IMG/VR virus record: IMGVR_UViG_3300029449_000009
Location: 1-37,100 of that record
Direction: 5' to 3' (one strand)
DNA: 37,100 bases
Source: a virus
Each line of letters opens with the position of its first letter. Within the stretch, counting starts at the first letter, position 1. Under the pieces are notes generated by a model. That model searched no databases. It saw nothing but the letters and a program-made list of their open reading frames with translations, and was not told the origin of the DNA. The position numbers and the translations under genes are program-made. Below, piece after piece: positions 21,321 through 29,142 of the stretch.

Positions 21321-21602
21321 TTATTTATCATCTCCTATTTCGTATTTTGCTTCTAATTCTTGCATATATTCTATTCCACAAGGCATATCTATTTCGTGAT
21401 ATAGTTCATTCCAAGCCTTCTTATATTTAACAAGGTTATTTATAACCATATCGTTTTGTATTATTGTTTGCCTTAAGTTTTCTTCTTGGTCTTTATATTT
21501 GTCTAAAATATCAATTATTTCATCTAATTTTATAAGAAGACCTTTGTCCTTTTCGGTATAATTATACTTTTTTATTATTTCATCTTTTATCTCGTCTATC
21601 AT
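21321..21602 (-). CDS. Small helical protein, unknown function
   Basis: A 93-residue protein with charged helices (MIDEIKDEIIKKYNYTEKDK, LLIKLDEIIDILDKYKDQEE). It overlaps the micro-gene upstream by four bases. No domain recognised. Confidence 0.6.
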   Translation of the reverse strand: MIDEIKDEIIKKYNYTEKDKGLLIKLDEIIDILDKYKDQEENLRQTIIQNDMVINNLVKYKKAWNELYHEIDMPCGIEYMQELEAKYEIGDDK

Positions 21603-21697
21603 TTTTCTTCCTTTCTTAATTTTAGCAATTTATATATACACCAAGCTATTGTTACGCAAGACATAAACCACATTGTGAATCCTATATGTATTATCAT
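21599..21697 (-). CDS. Membrane micro-protein, 32 aa
   Basis: A 32-codon frame overlaps the macro-domain stop (ATGA) and the next start. The product, MIIHIGFTMWFMSC onward, is one hydrophobic segment followed by KLRKEEK, a basic tail that should stay in the cytoplasm. The exact ATGA overlaps on both sides support translation. Confidence 0.5.
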   Translation of the reverse strand: MIIHIGFTMWFMSCVTIAWCIYKLLKLRKEEK

Positions 21698-22137
21698 TGT
21701 TTATACCTATAAATTGTTATATCGTAGTCTGTAAATATATCAAGCAGTATTTCTTCCACTTTTTCCCATTCTCCTTTTGCTATTCCACAACCATATTTCC
21801 AAGGCATACATATTGTTAGATTGTTTTGCTTAGCATAGCTTTTGATTGACTTAAATACACTTTCTATCAGGTCATATCTAGTGTTATAGTGTTGTTGTGT
21901 AAAGCAGTTAATAATATATTTATCAATTTCAATAGGGCATAATCCCCAATTTCCGTATAAATCTATATCGTCTTCGTTATATCTTTGGCACATTGTTTTG
22001 TATGATTGTTCTACATTGGGGTATTTTCGAGCTATTTGTAAAGCTAAACCGCCGCCCATATTTCCATTTTCGTTTACTTGGTGACAAATTATGTTTTCTT
22101 CTGCTTCTAGCACATTTCCATTTTTGATTATTACCAT
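21694..22137 (-). CDS. Macro-domain protein (ADP-ribose binding or hydrolysing)
   Basis: This 147-residue single-domain protein has the macro fold signatures: an N-terminal GNVLEAE, IICHQVNENGNMGGGLALQI (the Asn and Gly-rich phosphate loop), and the second loop in CMPWKYGCGIAKGEW. Macro domains bind ADP-ribose and many remove it from proteins or DNA. In a phage this could reverse host ADP-ribosylation defences of the DarT type or handle NAD breakdown products, but that is inference. It overlaps the pentapeptide gene by seven bases. Confidence 0.83.
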   Translation of the reverse strand: MVIIKNGNVLEAEENIICHQVNENGNMGGGLALQIARKYPNVEQSYKTMCQRYNEDDIDLYGNWGLCPIEIDKYIINCFTQQHYNTRYDLIESVFKSIKSYAKQNNLTICMPWKYGCGIAKGEWEKVEEILLDIFTDYDITIYRYKQ

Positions 22138-22847
22138 TCAAATTCCTCCGCTTCTTTTTTTGTTCTAAAAAAGTGTATTCCTGTGGAACATTCAACATTA
22201 TACATTAAATCAAAGTCGTCTATTGTTATTGTCTTGCCAACTTCGTATATGAAATTGCTGTCATAACCGCTAGATACTTTTGCTCCTTTGGTTGTGTCGT
22301 TATCTATTGAAATTACTTTTGCTTTGTTTGTTCTACATTTGTAATTGTTTATAGAAAATATTATACTCCCTTTAGGTATTTGTAATGTAACAATATGTCC
22401 GCTTGCTTTTTTATATACAGTCATACTCTTTTTAGTTATTAACCCTCTTCTTATTAGCTCGCTTTCGCTTAAGTTTGCTTCTCTTAAGTCTGCTTCGATT
22501 AAGTCTGCTTTGCTTAAGTATGCTCCGCTTAAGTTTGCCCATCTTAAGTCTGCTCTGCTTAAGTTTGCTTCGCTTAAGTCTGCTTCGCTTAAGTCTGCTT
22601 CGCTTAAGTCTGCTTCGCTTAAGTCTGCTCTGCTTAAGTTTGCTTCGCTTAAGTCTGCTCCGTTTAAGTCTGCTCCGCTTAAGTCTGCTCTGCTTAGGTC
22701 TGCTCCGCTTAGGTCTGCTCTGCTTAAGTCTGCTCCGCTTTTAACGGCTTTTTCCAATGCTTTTTTAATTGTATTATCTTCTGTTTCGTATTCAAACAAT
22801 ACATTTCCAGTCCATCTATTTTTTATTTCTAATTTTATTTTTTTCAT
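22131..22847 (-). CDS. Pentapeptide-repeat protein
   Basis: A 238-residue protein. After an N-terminal segment (NRWTGNVLFEYETEDNTIKK), about twenty A(D/N)LSx repeats run from roughly residue 35 to 135, as ADLSRADLSGADLSR and ADLSEADLSE. This predicts a right-handed quadrilateral beta helix. The C-terminal 100 residues form a separate domain (VTLQIPKGSIIFSIN, YNVECSTGIHFF) often fused to such repeats in phages. Some relatives (Qnr, MfpA) mimic DNA and inhibit or protect gyrase; that is not shown here. Confidence 0.88.
   Translation of the reverse strand: MKKIKLEIKNRWTGNVLFEYETEDNTIKKALEKAVKSGADLSRADLSGADLSRADLSGADLNGADLSEANLSRADLSEADLSEADLSEADLSEANLSRADLRWANLSGAYLSKADLIEADLREANLSESELIRRGLITKKSMTVYKKASGHIVTLQIPKGSIIFSINNYKCRTNKAKVISIDNDTTKGAKVSSGYDSNFIYEVGKTITIDDFDLMYNVECSTGIHFFRTKKEAEEFEW
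22460..22740. repeat. 15-bp coding repeats of the pentapeptide gene
   Basis: About nineteen near-identical 15-base units of the type CTTAAGTCTGCTTCG (plus strand) encode the pentapeptides. Units run in clusters with variants at the same third-base positions, so the array can expand or contract by slippage or recombination. It is coding sequence and not a CRISPR or origin iteron. Confidence 0.9.
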
Positions 22848-23221
22848 TTTAATCCCCCTAAATCAAAACTTTCGCCTTGGTCTATTCTTTCTTTTAATTC
22901 TTTTCCCGTAACCTCTTCGCTTTCCACTTCTGCATCAGCCATATAATCATCAGATATATTACTGCTTTCTGCATAATGCTCTTTTAGAGCCTCATAATCG
23001 CCCCATACAGCGTCATTTGTATCTATGTAGTATAATTTGTCGTCTTTGATTAAATCTGCCTTATATAAGCGTTTGATTGCTTCTAGTGAGGCGTCCATAA
23101 TATTACCCATATTTTCTATTTGGTCTTTTTCATCTTCTGTTGGTAGGTTTTTTATCCTTTCTATTTCACTTCTATAAAACTCTATATCTCTTTGATTTTG
23201 TTTATTTATATCTTCAAACAT
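22844..23221 (-). CDS. Acidic helical protein, unknown function
   Basis: I choose the ATG at 23221 (MFEDINKQNQRDIEFYRSEI), which has GGAGGAAG before it and overlaps the preceding TAA (TAATG). The product is 125 residues. A longer frame from 23263 would lie inside the membrane-protein gene. It is helical and acidic, with a tail EKVT-like region ending IDQGESFDLGGLK. No domain recognised. Confidence 0.65.
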   Translation of the reverse strand: MFEDINKQNQRDIEFYRSEIERIKNLPTEDEKDQIENMGNIMDASLEAIKRLYKADLIKDDKLYYIDTNDAVWGDYEALKEHYAESSNISDDYMADAEVESEEVTGKELKERIDQGESFDLGGLK

Positions 23222-23388
23222 TATTCTTCCTCCCACATATCTGTATATAATGTTATATGCCATATAATTAAAGCAAACATAAACAAACTATCTAACAAAA
23301 TATAAAGCATATCTCTTTCTGCTAATGTTATTAAAAACATTGCCATTACTCCTATTGCAGTTATTACCTTAAATAGATTTCTTGTCAT
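23221..23388 (-). CDS. Small two-span membrane protein
   Basis: A 55-residue frame from an ATG preceded by AAAAAGGAGAATAAAA. It has two hydrophobic segments, VITAIGVMAMFLITLA and MLYILLDSLFMFALII, with a short charged loop (ERD) between them, and an acidic end (DMWEEE). It overlaps the neighbour upstream. An early inner-membrane protein; function unknown. Confidence 0.6.
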   Translation of the reverse strand: MTRNLFKVITAIGVMAMFLITLAERDMLYILLDSLFMFALIIWHITLYTDMWEEE

Positions 23389-23515
23389 TTTTATTCTCCT
23401 TTTTTATTTTTCGTATCACATTTTCCTTAAATGCTTGTTTTTCTGTTTTGCCATATAGCCTATAACATTTTGGCAAAAACATAAAGCTCATATCTTTTTT
23501 AACCCCTGTATTCAT
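23369..23515 (-). CDS. Small basic protein, unknown function
   Basis: A 48-residue frame beginning MNTGVKKDMSFMFLPKCYRL, Lys-rich toward the end. AAAGGAG lies before the ATG and it overlaps the AbrB-like gene's stop by one base. Likely translated because of that coupling. Function unknown. Confidence 0.55.
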   Translation of the reverse strand: MNTGVKKDMSFMFLPKCYRLYGKTEKQAFKENVIRKIKKENKNDKKSI

Positions 23516-23658
23516 TATTGCTCCTTTGTAATTATTATTTTCTTTCCTTTTACTTCTAAACTTATTGTACTTCCCTCCACAATCTTTAAATGATTTAACA
23601 TCAGCGGCGGTATTACAACTCTTCCTTTTTTATCTTTGAAAGTTCTTGTTGTTTTCAA
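23515..23658 (-). CDS. AbrB/SpoVT-like DNA-binding protein, TTG start
   Basis: A 47-residue product with the swapped-hairpin pattern: MKTTRTFKDKKGRVVIPPLM, a LNHLKIVEGS turn and ISLEVKGKKIIIT. These dimerise and bind AT-rich DNA as transition-state or antitoxin-type regulators. The TTG at 23658 follows GAGAGGAGGAATAATAA. It is the first gene behind the early promoter, so it may regulate that promoter, where CCAC-ATAA-GTGG lies between the boxes. No paired toxin is visible. Confidence 0.7.
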   Translation of the reverse strand: MKTTRTFKDKKGRVVIPPLMLNHLKIVEGSTISLEVKGKKIIITKEQ

Positions 23659-23682
23659 TTATTATTCCTCCTCTCTGATAAC

Positions 23683-23710
23683 ATCATACCACTTATGTGG
23701 GAAAAGTCAA
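23683..23710 (-). promoter_or_regulatory. Early promoter with internal palindrome
   Basis: TTGACT (23710-23705) and TATGAT (23688-23683), 16 bases apart on the minus strand, 25 bases before the AbrB-like start. The spacer contains CCACATAAGTGG, a four-base inverted repeat, which could be an operator. The promoter lies just after the terminator of the lysis genes, marking the boundary between late and early transcription. Confidence 0.8.
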
Positions 23711-23749
23711 CACTAAATTACACATTTTTTAAAAAAGTTTTGTAAAGCA

Positions 23750-23775
23750 CAAAAAAAAGAGCCTTTTAGCTCTTT
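23750..23775 (-). terminator. Rho-independent terminator of the late operon
   Basis: On the minus strand AAAGAGC and GCTCTTT (23756-23762 with 23769-23775) make a seven-pair stem with a six-base loop, followed by a run of eight or nine U. It overlaps the endolysin stop codon at 23774. Confidence 0.9.
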
Positions 23776-24493
23776 AAAATGTTACCAATGTATTACTTTC
23801 ACGAACATCAATGTGAACCCAACTCTTATTTAATTCAAGCCCTCGCACACCTAGTTCTTTCCAATTTTTTTGAATGTAGTCTGTTATTGTTTTAATCGCT
23901 ACTCCTGATATTGTGAAGTCAATAGCTCTTCCATATATATGTTGCGACTTGGTTGCCCCGCCTATACTTGCGTTATATGATTTGCTTCTATATGCAGATG
24001 TTATTGTTACGGGCTTATTAAAATGTTCTCTTATCTTTTGTATGGCATCTATAACTTCTTGGTCTAGTTTTAAAAACTCCAGTCCGTCATTTTGCATAAA
24101 CTCATATACTTGGAAATTAGTTTGGAGCTTGTCATTCTTATCAACCCATTTTAGCTCTGTTTCGCTTCCGTTAGTAAGCATTAAAGCAATATTTCCTTTG
24201 GGTTGCAAATTAGCAATTATAATATCTTGTTCTGCTATCTTTTCATCTTTACTTAATATTGCCTCTTCAAACTTATCGTTGACAACATTTTGTTCCAAAA
24301 TCTTTGCGTCAAGTTCTTCTACAGTAGAATGAAGTAGGTCAATGGTAGCATTCTTTTTTGCCAAGTCATCGTTCAGTTCTTCAATTTGCTTTTCGGCATC
24401 TCTTAATTCTACTTGAAGTTCTTTTATTCCTTCGTTCGGATCGGCAGGGGAAGCATTCCATATTTCTTTAAGAAAATCTAATATTGTTTTCAT
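23774..24493 (-). CDS. Endolysin with coiled coil and peptidase M15 domain
   Basis: This 239-residue cell-wall enzyme starts with an amphipathic segment (ILDFLKEIWNASPADPN) and a coiled coil (residues about 25-85, EKQIEELNDDLAKKNATIDLL). The C-terminal part is an M15 D-Ala-D-Ala-type peptidase: TSAYRSKSYNASIGGATKSQH, IYGRAIDF and WVHIDV supply the zinc His, Asp and His. It probably cuts the peptide stem or cross-bridge of peptidoglycan. No separate wall-binding domain is seen; the coiled coil may give oligomers. Last gene of the late operon, after the holin. Confidence 0.87.
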   Translation of the reverse strand: MKTILDFLKEIWNASPADPNEGIKELQVELRDAEKQIEELNDDLAKKNATIDLLHSTVEELDAKILEQNVVNDKFEEAILSKDEKIAEQDIIIANLQPKGNIALMLTNGSETELKWVDKNDKLQTNFQVYEFMQNDGLEFLKLDQEVIDAIQKIREHFNKPVTITSAYRSKSYNASIGGATKSQHIYGRAIDFTISGVAIKTITDYIQKNWKELGVRGLELNKSWVHIDVRESNTLVTF

Positions 24494-24502
24494 AAGTTCT
24501 CC

Positions 24503-24691
24503 TTATTTATTAAGTTCTGGAAGTCCAGCAATAGATGTTAGCAATGATAGTATACCAGCTAAAACTGAAGCAGATATTACTAAAGTCCATTCAACTTCTG
24601 CTAATACTTCTGTTACTCCAATAGTAGCTATCGCAGTTTGAGCTATTGTTTTTAATGCTCTCATCCCCGCAGCTTTTAACCATTCTTTCAT
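24503..24691 (-). CDS. Holin (r1t-like)
   Basis: A 62-residue protein, MKEWLKAAGMRALKTIAQ at the start, with two membrane segments (AIATIGVTEVL and LVISASVLAGILSLLTSIA) separated by VEW, the layout of r1t-type holins. It would form the membrane lesion that lets the endolysin reach the wall. It lies between the XhlA-like gene and the endolysin. Confidence 0.8.
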   Translation of the reverse strand: MKEWLKAAGMRALKTIAQTAIATIGVTEVLAEVEWTLVISASVLAGILSLLTSIAGLPELNK

Positions 24692-24701
24692 TTTTTCTCC
24701 T

Positions 24702-24974
24702 TTATTTTATCCAGCTTAATATAATAGGAACAATGTTAAATAGGAAAACAATCATAGCTATTGCTCCGCTTATATAAGCATATTTTTTTTCTATACTGTC
24801 TATTCGTTCATCAGAAATTTGAAACTTATTATTGCAAGTTTCCTCTAGCTTTACAGTATTTTTAAGTAATATTTTTATTTCCGCCAATGATTTTTCAATT
24901 TCAATATATCTGTCGTCTGTTTTATCTTGCTTATCTTCTAAGCTCTTTAAACGTCTATTTATATCTTCTGTCAT
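24702..24974 (-). CDS. XhlA-like membrane-associated protein
   Basis: About 90 residues: a charged helix (MTEDINRRLKSLEDKQDKTD), a coiled coil (EIEKSLAEIKILLKNTVKLEE) and one C-terminal membrane segment (YISGAIAMIVFLFNIVPIIL). This is the XhlA layout, a partner of phage holins that helps membrane lesion formation. I prefer the ATG at 24974; GTG and TTG codons right after the upstream stop also fit. Confidence 0.75.
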   Translation of the reverse strand: MTEDINRRLKSLEDKQDKTDDRYIEIEKSLAEIKILLKNTVKLEETCNNKFQISDERIDSIEKKYAYISGAIAMIVFLFNIVPIILSWIK

Positions 24975-24986
24975 AAGTTGCACCAA

Positions 24987-25892
24987 TTACACTTCGTCAG
25001 TATAACTTCCTTCCGCCATAATTTTAAAATCTATTAAGTCACTTAAATCATCTTGAATAACGCATTCTAGCTTTTGGTTTTCCAATAACCTTACTACAAC
25101 TCCGTGTTTGTCTTGTCCGTTAAAGGTAAATCTTAAAGCCAATCCGTTTACTCCTTGAGCTGGATTAGTAGCAGAGTAGGTTGTATAGTCATAAGCATAT
25201 AAGGCAAGTTCGCTATTGTTTCTTGCTTCCATTATATTTTCGTAAGTTCCGTCTCCATTGTTTTTTCTTAATACTATACCATTTGTTAAAGCCGTTAAGT
25301 CTCCAAATTTGCCAAAGCCTGGAGCGTCTGTTGTAATCATTTTTAAAAGTATTCTATTTATGTCAATAGGTATCTCGCTTCCATTTGTTATATCAAATAC
25401 TTGTGGAGTAGATGAGCCATTAACGCCCATATTATTTATTATCTCGTATAGAACCGCATTTGTTCCAAAAGATATATCGAATGGAACATTGAGCGTCAAA
25501 GTGTTCCCGTTTATTGATTTTATATAACCAAAGTAACTTCCAGGATTTGTGCTATCTTGGAATATTCCCACCTTGTCATTTGTATTAAGTCCTGTTGCGG
25601 AATCTAAAGTTATTGTGTATGTATTTGGCGTTGTTGCTTGAGCCACGGTATAAGGACCAGTAACCACCTTTGCCAATCTTGTATCAACAAGTCTAGTAAA
25701 CTGGTCTTGGGTTTTAACCTCTAAATTGCCGTATGTATCAACTGGAATTTTATCGGTCAATGTTTCTATACGAGTTATTAGTGTATCAATTTTAGTTTCT
25801 AGGTCTGTGTTTTTGGTTTCAATTTCACCTTCGCTAGTTATTTCAACATAATCATCATCTTGGTCTACTAAATAATTTCTATTTTTAGCCAT
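24987..25892 (-). CDS. Tail fibre or receptor-binding protein candidate
   Basis: A 301-residue protein with a helical N-terminus (TKNTDLETKIDTLITRIET) and a beta-rich remainder (TIDSATGLNTND-like strands, VLRKNNGDGTYENIMEARN, YSATNPAQGVNGLALRF). It resembles distal tail proteins that attach by a helical N-terminus and bind receptors at the tip. The last structural gene before lysis supports this. AAAGGAG precedes its ATG, just after the palindrome at 25907. Confidence 0.65.
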   Translation of the reverse strand: MAKNRNYLVDQDDDYVEITSEGEIETKNTDLETKIDTLITRIETLTDKIPVDTYGNLEVKTQDQFTRLVDTRLAKVVTGPYTVAQATTPNTYTITLDSATGLNTNDKVGIFQDSTNPGSYFGYIKSINGNTLTLNVPFDISFGTNAVLYEIINNMGVNGSSTPQVFDITNGSEIPIDINRILLKMITTDAPGFGKFGDLTALTNGIVLRKNNGDGTYENIMEARNNSELALYAYDYTTYSATNPAQGVNGLALRFTFNGQDKHGVVVRLLENQKLECVIQDDLSDLIDFKIMAEGSYTDEV

Positions 25893-25906
25893 AGTATCTC
25901 CTTTCT

Positions 25907-25924
25907 ATGTTCCACGTGGAACAT
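25907..25924. promoter_or_regulatory. Perfect 18-bp palindrome matching parS
   Basis: ATGTTCCACGTGGAACAT is a perfect inverted repeat in the 31-base gap between two tail genes. Its 16-base core TGTTCCACGTGGAACA differs from the ParB/Spo0J parS consensus TGTTNCACGTGAAACA at one base and matches the symmetric variant seen in other bacteria. As RNA it would be a short hairpin in the tail transcript. No ParB or ParA gene is present, so any ParB would come from the host. Confidence 0.6.
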
Positions 25925-26784
25925 TATTCTACTACTTCGACAGTAATATATGTTCTTCCGTTTGATGAACTTTGGACAACATCATTTTGTTTTGCATAAA
26001 CTGATAAATCAAATGTGTCGCCTTCTGTTACATCAACAATTAAAGGATCTAAGCTTTGGCTTGCAACATTCCCCGGAGCTATATAAGTGGTCGAATACAC
26101 TCTTGCTTGTGTTCCTTGTCTGATATAAGCATTTTTGGCAGCCGCCACTGCTATTGATGACCAGTTCATTAAACCAGAAACTTTTACAGTTTTTATTCCT
26201 GCCCCTATAACGACTTTTCCGCCACTAACGCTTAATCTTGTTCCTACACTTTTATAACTCGTAAGAGTTAATGTTTCTAAAGCATCATTAGCCAAAACAG
26301 TATAATTTGTTTGAAGGTTTGCTGTGATGACATCTTTCAATTCATCTAATAAAACCCAGCTTGTGCCATTATATTGAAATCTATATACATTACTTTCGAC
26401 AGAAACTGCATCCAAAGCTACATTTGCTCTTGTTACTACTGGTTTATAATTAGAACCTCCATCTATACTTATTTGGGCCGGGTCTGTATTATCAGTTGCA
26501 GTAGGTATGTTAAATGTTAGTATATCGCCTGTTTCCAGTTCGTAATAATTAGACATATCCACTTTATAATTTCCGTCCGTTGCAGCTGTTAATGTTACAT
26601 AGCTTGAGGCAACATCAATTCCGGATTCCATTTGATTAAAATTAGCGGCGTTTAAATCAGTTCCGGCTTCAGTTATCGTTCCAGGACTTCTTGTTACGGT
26701 TAAATATGTTCCGTCGTCGGTATAGGTGTATCTTCCCGGATATTGAACCACCCTATCCGCATAATTTACTTTTTTATATCCCAT
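25924..26784 (-). CDS. Tail fibre or baseplate protein
   Basis: A 286-residue, beta-rich protein. The segment ITEAGTDLNAANFNQMESGI is a recurrent element of phage tail fibre and baseplate proteins, here near residue 40. A repeat-rich middle with FNIPTATDNTDPAQISIDGG, then a C-terminal beta region (YVTLTAATDG, TFDLSVYAKQ), follows. Its gene starts one base before the previous gene's end. Confidence 0.75.
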   Translation of the reverse strand: MGYKKVNYADRVVQYPGRYTYTDDGTYLTVTRSPGTITEAGTDLNAANFNQMESGIDVASSYVTLTAATDGNYKVDMSNYYELETGDILTFNIPTATDNTDPAQISIDGGSNYKPVVTRANVALDAVSVESNVYRFQYNGTSWVLLDELKDVITANLQTNYTVLANDALETLTLTSYKSVGTRLSVSGGKVVIGAGIKTVKVSGLMNWSSIAVAAAKNAYIRQGTQARVYSTTYIAPGNVASQSLDPLIVDVTEGDTFDLSVYAKQNDVVQSSSNGRTYITVEVVE

Positions 26785-27249
26785 TTATAAAACAATCTCC
26801 TCTCCAGAATATGCTGTTCCGCATATTTTTAGTTCTGTTATTATTGCTTGTATCACTAAATATAAATAGTAGTTATTACTCTCAAATCTATTTATATCTG
26901 TATAATCTATTACCGCAAGTGGTATCCAATTTGTTCTTGTTGTTTGGTATGTAGCCCATTCGGGCCAATCTGCCAAATAACTTTTTAAAAATGCTATATT
27001 GTTATCAATCGCAAAGTAATCGTCATAAAAATCAATCCAATCAATATCACGGTCTGTTTTAAAACCACTTCTTCCAACCACTGTGTAAGTTCCTGTATAA
27101 GTAACTTGCGGCGTTGGTATTTGTGAATTGATATGAGCCACCATTTCATCATATATATATTCTGTGTTTTCTTCAATTTTGTTGAAGTCGTCAAAGTTTA
27201 TGTAATCTGTGCTAGCCCAGTCTAAAGTTGGCGCCGTCCATGTTGCCAT
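26785..27249 (-). CDS. Small baseplate or tail protein
   Basis: A 154-residue protein with WTAPTLDWASTDYINFDDFN near the start, a pattern typical of short tail proteins that carry DYxNxxDxNxI, and a C-terminal helical part (LVIQAIITELKICG). It overlaps the large tail protein's end by one base. Probably a baseplate wedge or fibre adaptor. Confidence 0.7.
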   Translation of the reverse strand: MATWTAPTLDWASTDYINFDDFNKIEENTEYIYDEMVAHINSQIPTPQVTYTGTYTVVGRSGFKTDRDIDWIDFYDDYFAIDNNIAFLKSYLADWPEWATYQTTRTNWIPLAVIDYTDINRFESNNYYLYLVIQAIITELKICGTAYSGEEIVL

Positions 27250-29141
27250 TAACTACCTCCTTTTGTTGATGTAGAACCGCTTAAATATCCCGCGTAATTT
27301 AGTTCGTTTTTGGTTACTATGTGACTTGTTTCTGTTCCAAACTCTGTTTCAACCGATAAAACATTATTGAGCGTAATATCGGGATCTTGTTGCCAATTAA
27401 CATCTATAATATTAAGTTTTTCATAATTTGATTTAATCCAGTTTCCAACGGCGGTGGCGTGAGTTAGGGTAGTAATCAATGGATTGTCTATCTCTATTGT
27501 TTCGCCCTTTTCTGAAACACTTATTGTTGTTTGTTTTTTTGTTATAATAACTGGCTTTCCTGTTATTGTTAGCGTTCCTGGAACAACACCGCTAATTTCT
27601 GAATAAGGCGTAATATCCAAATATACTGCATTAGTAAATATCGTTTCATCAACTTGCGACGGTTCAAGCGGGTTATCGTCTGTCCAAGAAACAATTACCG
27701 AACTATAAGGACCATTAAAAACAACCTTTTCTAATTTTTCTGGTGTTCCAAAATCTCCAGTTTCGTCAAATATCGTTTCTGTTGTTGCCCCTTCAGCAAA
27801 TTGATAGTAGTTTACTATAATATCCTTTATTTGTTTTTCTTGTGTTACTTTAGGAAAGTTAGCCATATTATCTAAATCTATTGAATTAGCGTCGTCTCCA
27901 ACATCTGCTATGTAGACCTCGTTATCTCTATTAACAAATAAAACTCCCATTCCCGCTTGTGCTATTAGCCTTAAACTTTCTCTTAAAGTTGACAAAGGCC
28001 AATAACCACCGCAAGCGGTAGATGTTGTAAAACTTCCGTCCGTTGTATAGCTGTCTATTCCATAATAACTTAAAACATCAGTTAAAACAGTAGCAATGTC
28101 TGTTGTTCCCACATCCTGCTTATCGTATTTATTAGAAGTATTCAAAGAGAACAGATCTTGAGCTGTAAATGAAGCACTCAAGTTATTGCTATCCCAACCA
28201 GTTAAGTAGAAAGTTCCTGCGTTCTTATAAACAAATTCGTCATTTAAGGTTCTAACACCTAACTGAACATCAACTTTTTGACCGACCGTTAAATATTGAG
28301 CAATACCGCTTGTATTTAGTGGATGAAATAACTTGTTTTCATCAACAACAGAAAAGTCTAGCTGATTATATGGGAGCGTCATACTATTTAAATCAATTTC
28401 TTCAATTATATTGACATCTTCTATGTTTTCGTCTTCATATTGGAAAATATAACCGACATCAATTTCGCAAATCCTTGCTCTTCTGTATCCTTTGCACCAC
28501 TTTGTAACTATTACTTCTAATTCGTTAAAGCCATCCCAGTCGCCCGGTATATTTACTTTCGCTTCGGTGTTCCCAGTAACGCTAACAGTATCAACCAAGT
28601 CTTCAACAACACTATCTATACCATCAAACCAGTATTTATATGCATTTACTGTGAATTCTTCAGCATATTCTTCTAAAGCGTCATCAAAGCAAACAGCTAT
28701 TGAATCGGAAGTAATGAATGTTAAATCTGCGTCTGGATTGACATCAACAACATGAGCGTCATAAAATTCTAACTTTATCGTTGGGTCTGAAACGAATGTT
28801 CCGTCGCTTCCGCATATCTCATCAGACCAATAACCAAGTTCTGTATCGTAGGTTGTAGCAAATCCGTTTGGTTCTTCTTGAGGAACTACGAAACTACCGT
28901 TAAGCAACAAGTAATCCGTTTCAGAAGTAGCAAATTTGTGACTAACAAATCTTTTATTGTTAAAAACTTCTGGTATGCCGGCGGTTATTCCCTTTATGCT
29001 TGTTTCTGGTGTTGTAGCCGTTAAAACATCAGTTATGTTTGCCTTTGCAACATCATCAGTTATTGCTAACAATACTTTGGCTGAAGTTTCACGAACATTT
29101 GAACGCATTGCAGTTGTAAATTGTTCTTCTAAAGTAGCCAT
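27249..29141 (-). CDS. Large tail/baseplate protein
   Basis: A 630-residue structural protein. Residues 1-220 have ATLEEQFTTAMRSNVRETSA and beta-rich repeats (VSVTGNTEAKVNIPGDW); residues 240-450 include DLNSMTLPYNQLDFSV and RESLRLIAQAGMGVLFV, typical of hub-like proteins at the tail tip; the C-terminal part has TLTITGKPVIITKKQTT. Its place after the tape measure and distal tail genes fits a tail-tip hub. No peptidase or lysozyme motif seen. Confidence 0.75.
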   Translation of the reverse strand: MATLEEQFTTAMRSNVRETSAKVLLAITDDVAKANITDVLTATTPETSIKGITAGIPEVFNNKRFVSHKFATSETDYLLLNGSFVVPQEEPNGFATTYDTELGYWSDEICGSDGTFVSDPTIKLEFYDAHVVDVNPDADLTFITSDSIAVCFDDALEEYAEEFTVNAYKYWFDGIDSVVEDLVDTVSVTGNTEAKVNIPGDWDGFNELEVIVTKWCKGYRRARICEIDVGYIFQYEDENIEDVNIIEEIDLNSMTLPYNQLDFSVVDENKLFHPLNTSGIAQYLTVGQKVDVQLGVRTLNDEFVYKNAGTFYLTGWDSNNLSASFTAQDLFSLNTSNKYDKQDVGTTDIATVLTDVLSYYGIDSYTTDGSFTTSTACGGYWPLSTLRESLRLIAQAGMGVLFVNRDNEVYIADVGDDANSIDLDNMANFPKVTQEKQIKDIIVNYYQFAEGATTETIFDETGDFGTPEKLEKVVFNGPYSSVIVSWTDDNPLEPSQVDETIFTNAVYLDITPYSEISGVVPGTLTITGKPVIITKKQTTISVSEKGETIEIDNPLITTLTHATAVGNWIKSNYEKLNIIDVNWQQDPDITLNNVLSVETEFGTETSHIVTKNELNYAGYLSGSTSTKGGS

Positions 29142-29142
29142 A

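Noticed and set aside
22460-22740. Regular repeats resembling a CRISPR array or origin iterons
   Set aside because: Units are contiguous 15-base coding repeats without spacers and translate to pentapeptides on the minus strand.
22345-22911. Long plus-strand frames rich in Leu, Lys and Ser
   Set aside because: They are antisense shadows of the pentapeptide repeats and lack ribosome sites.
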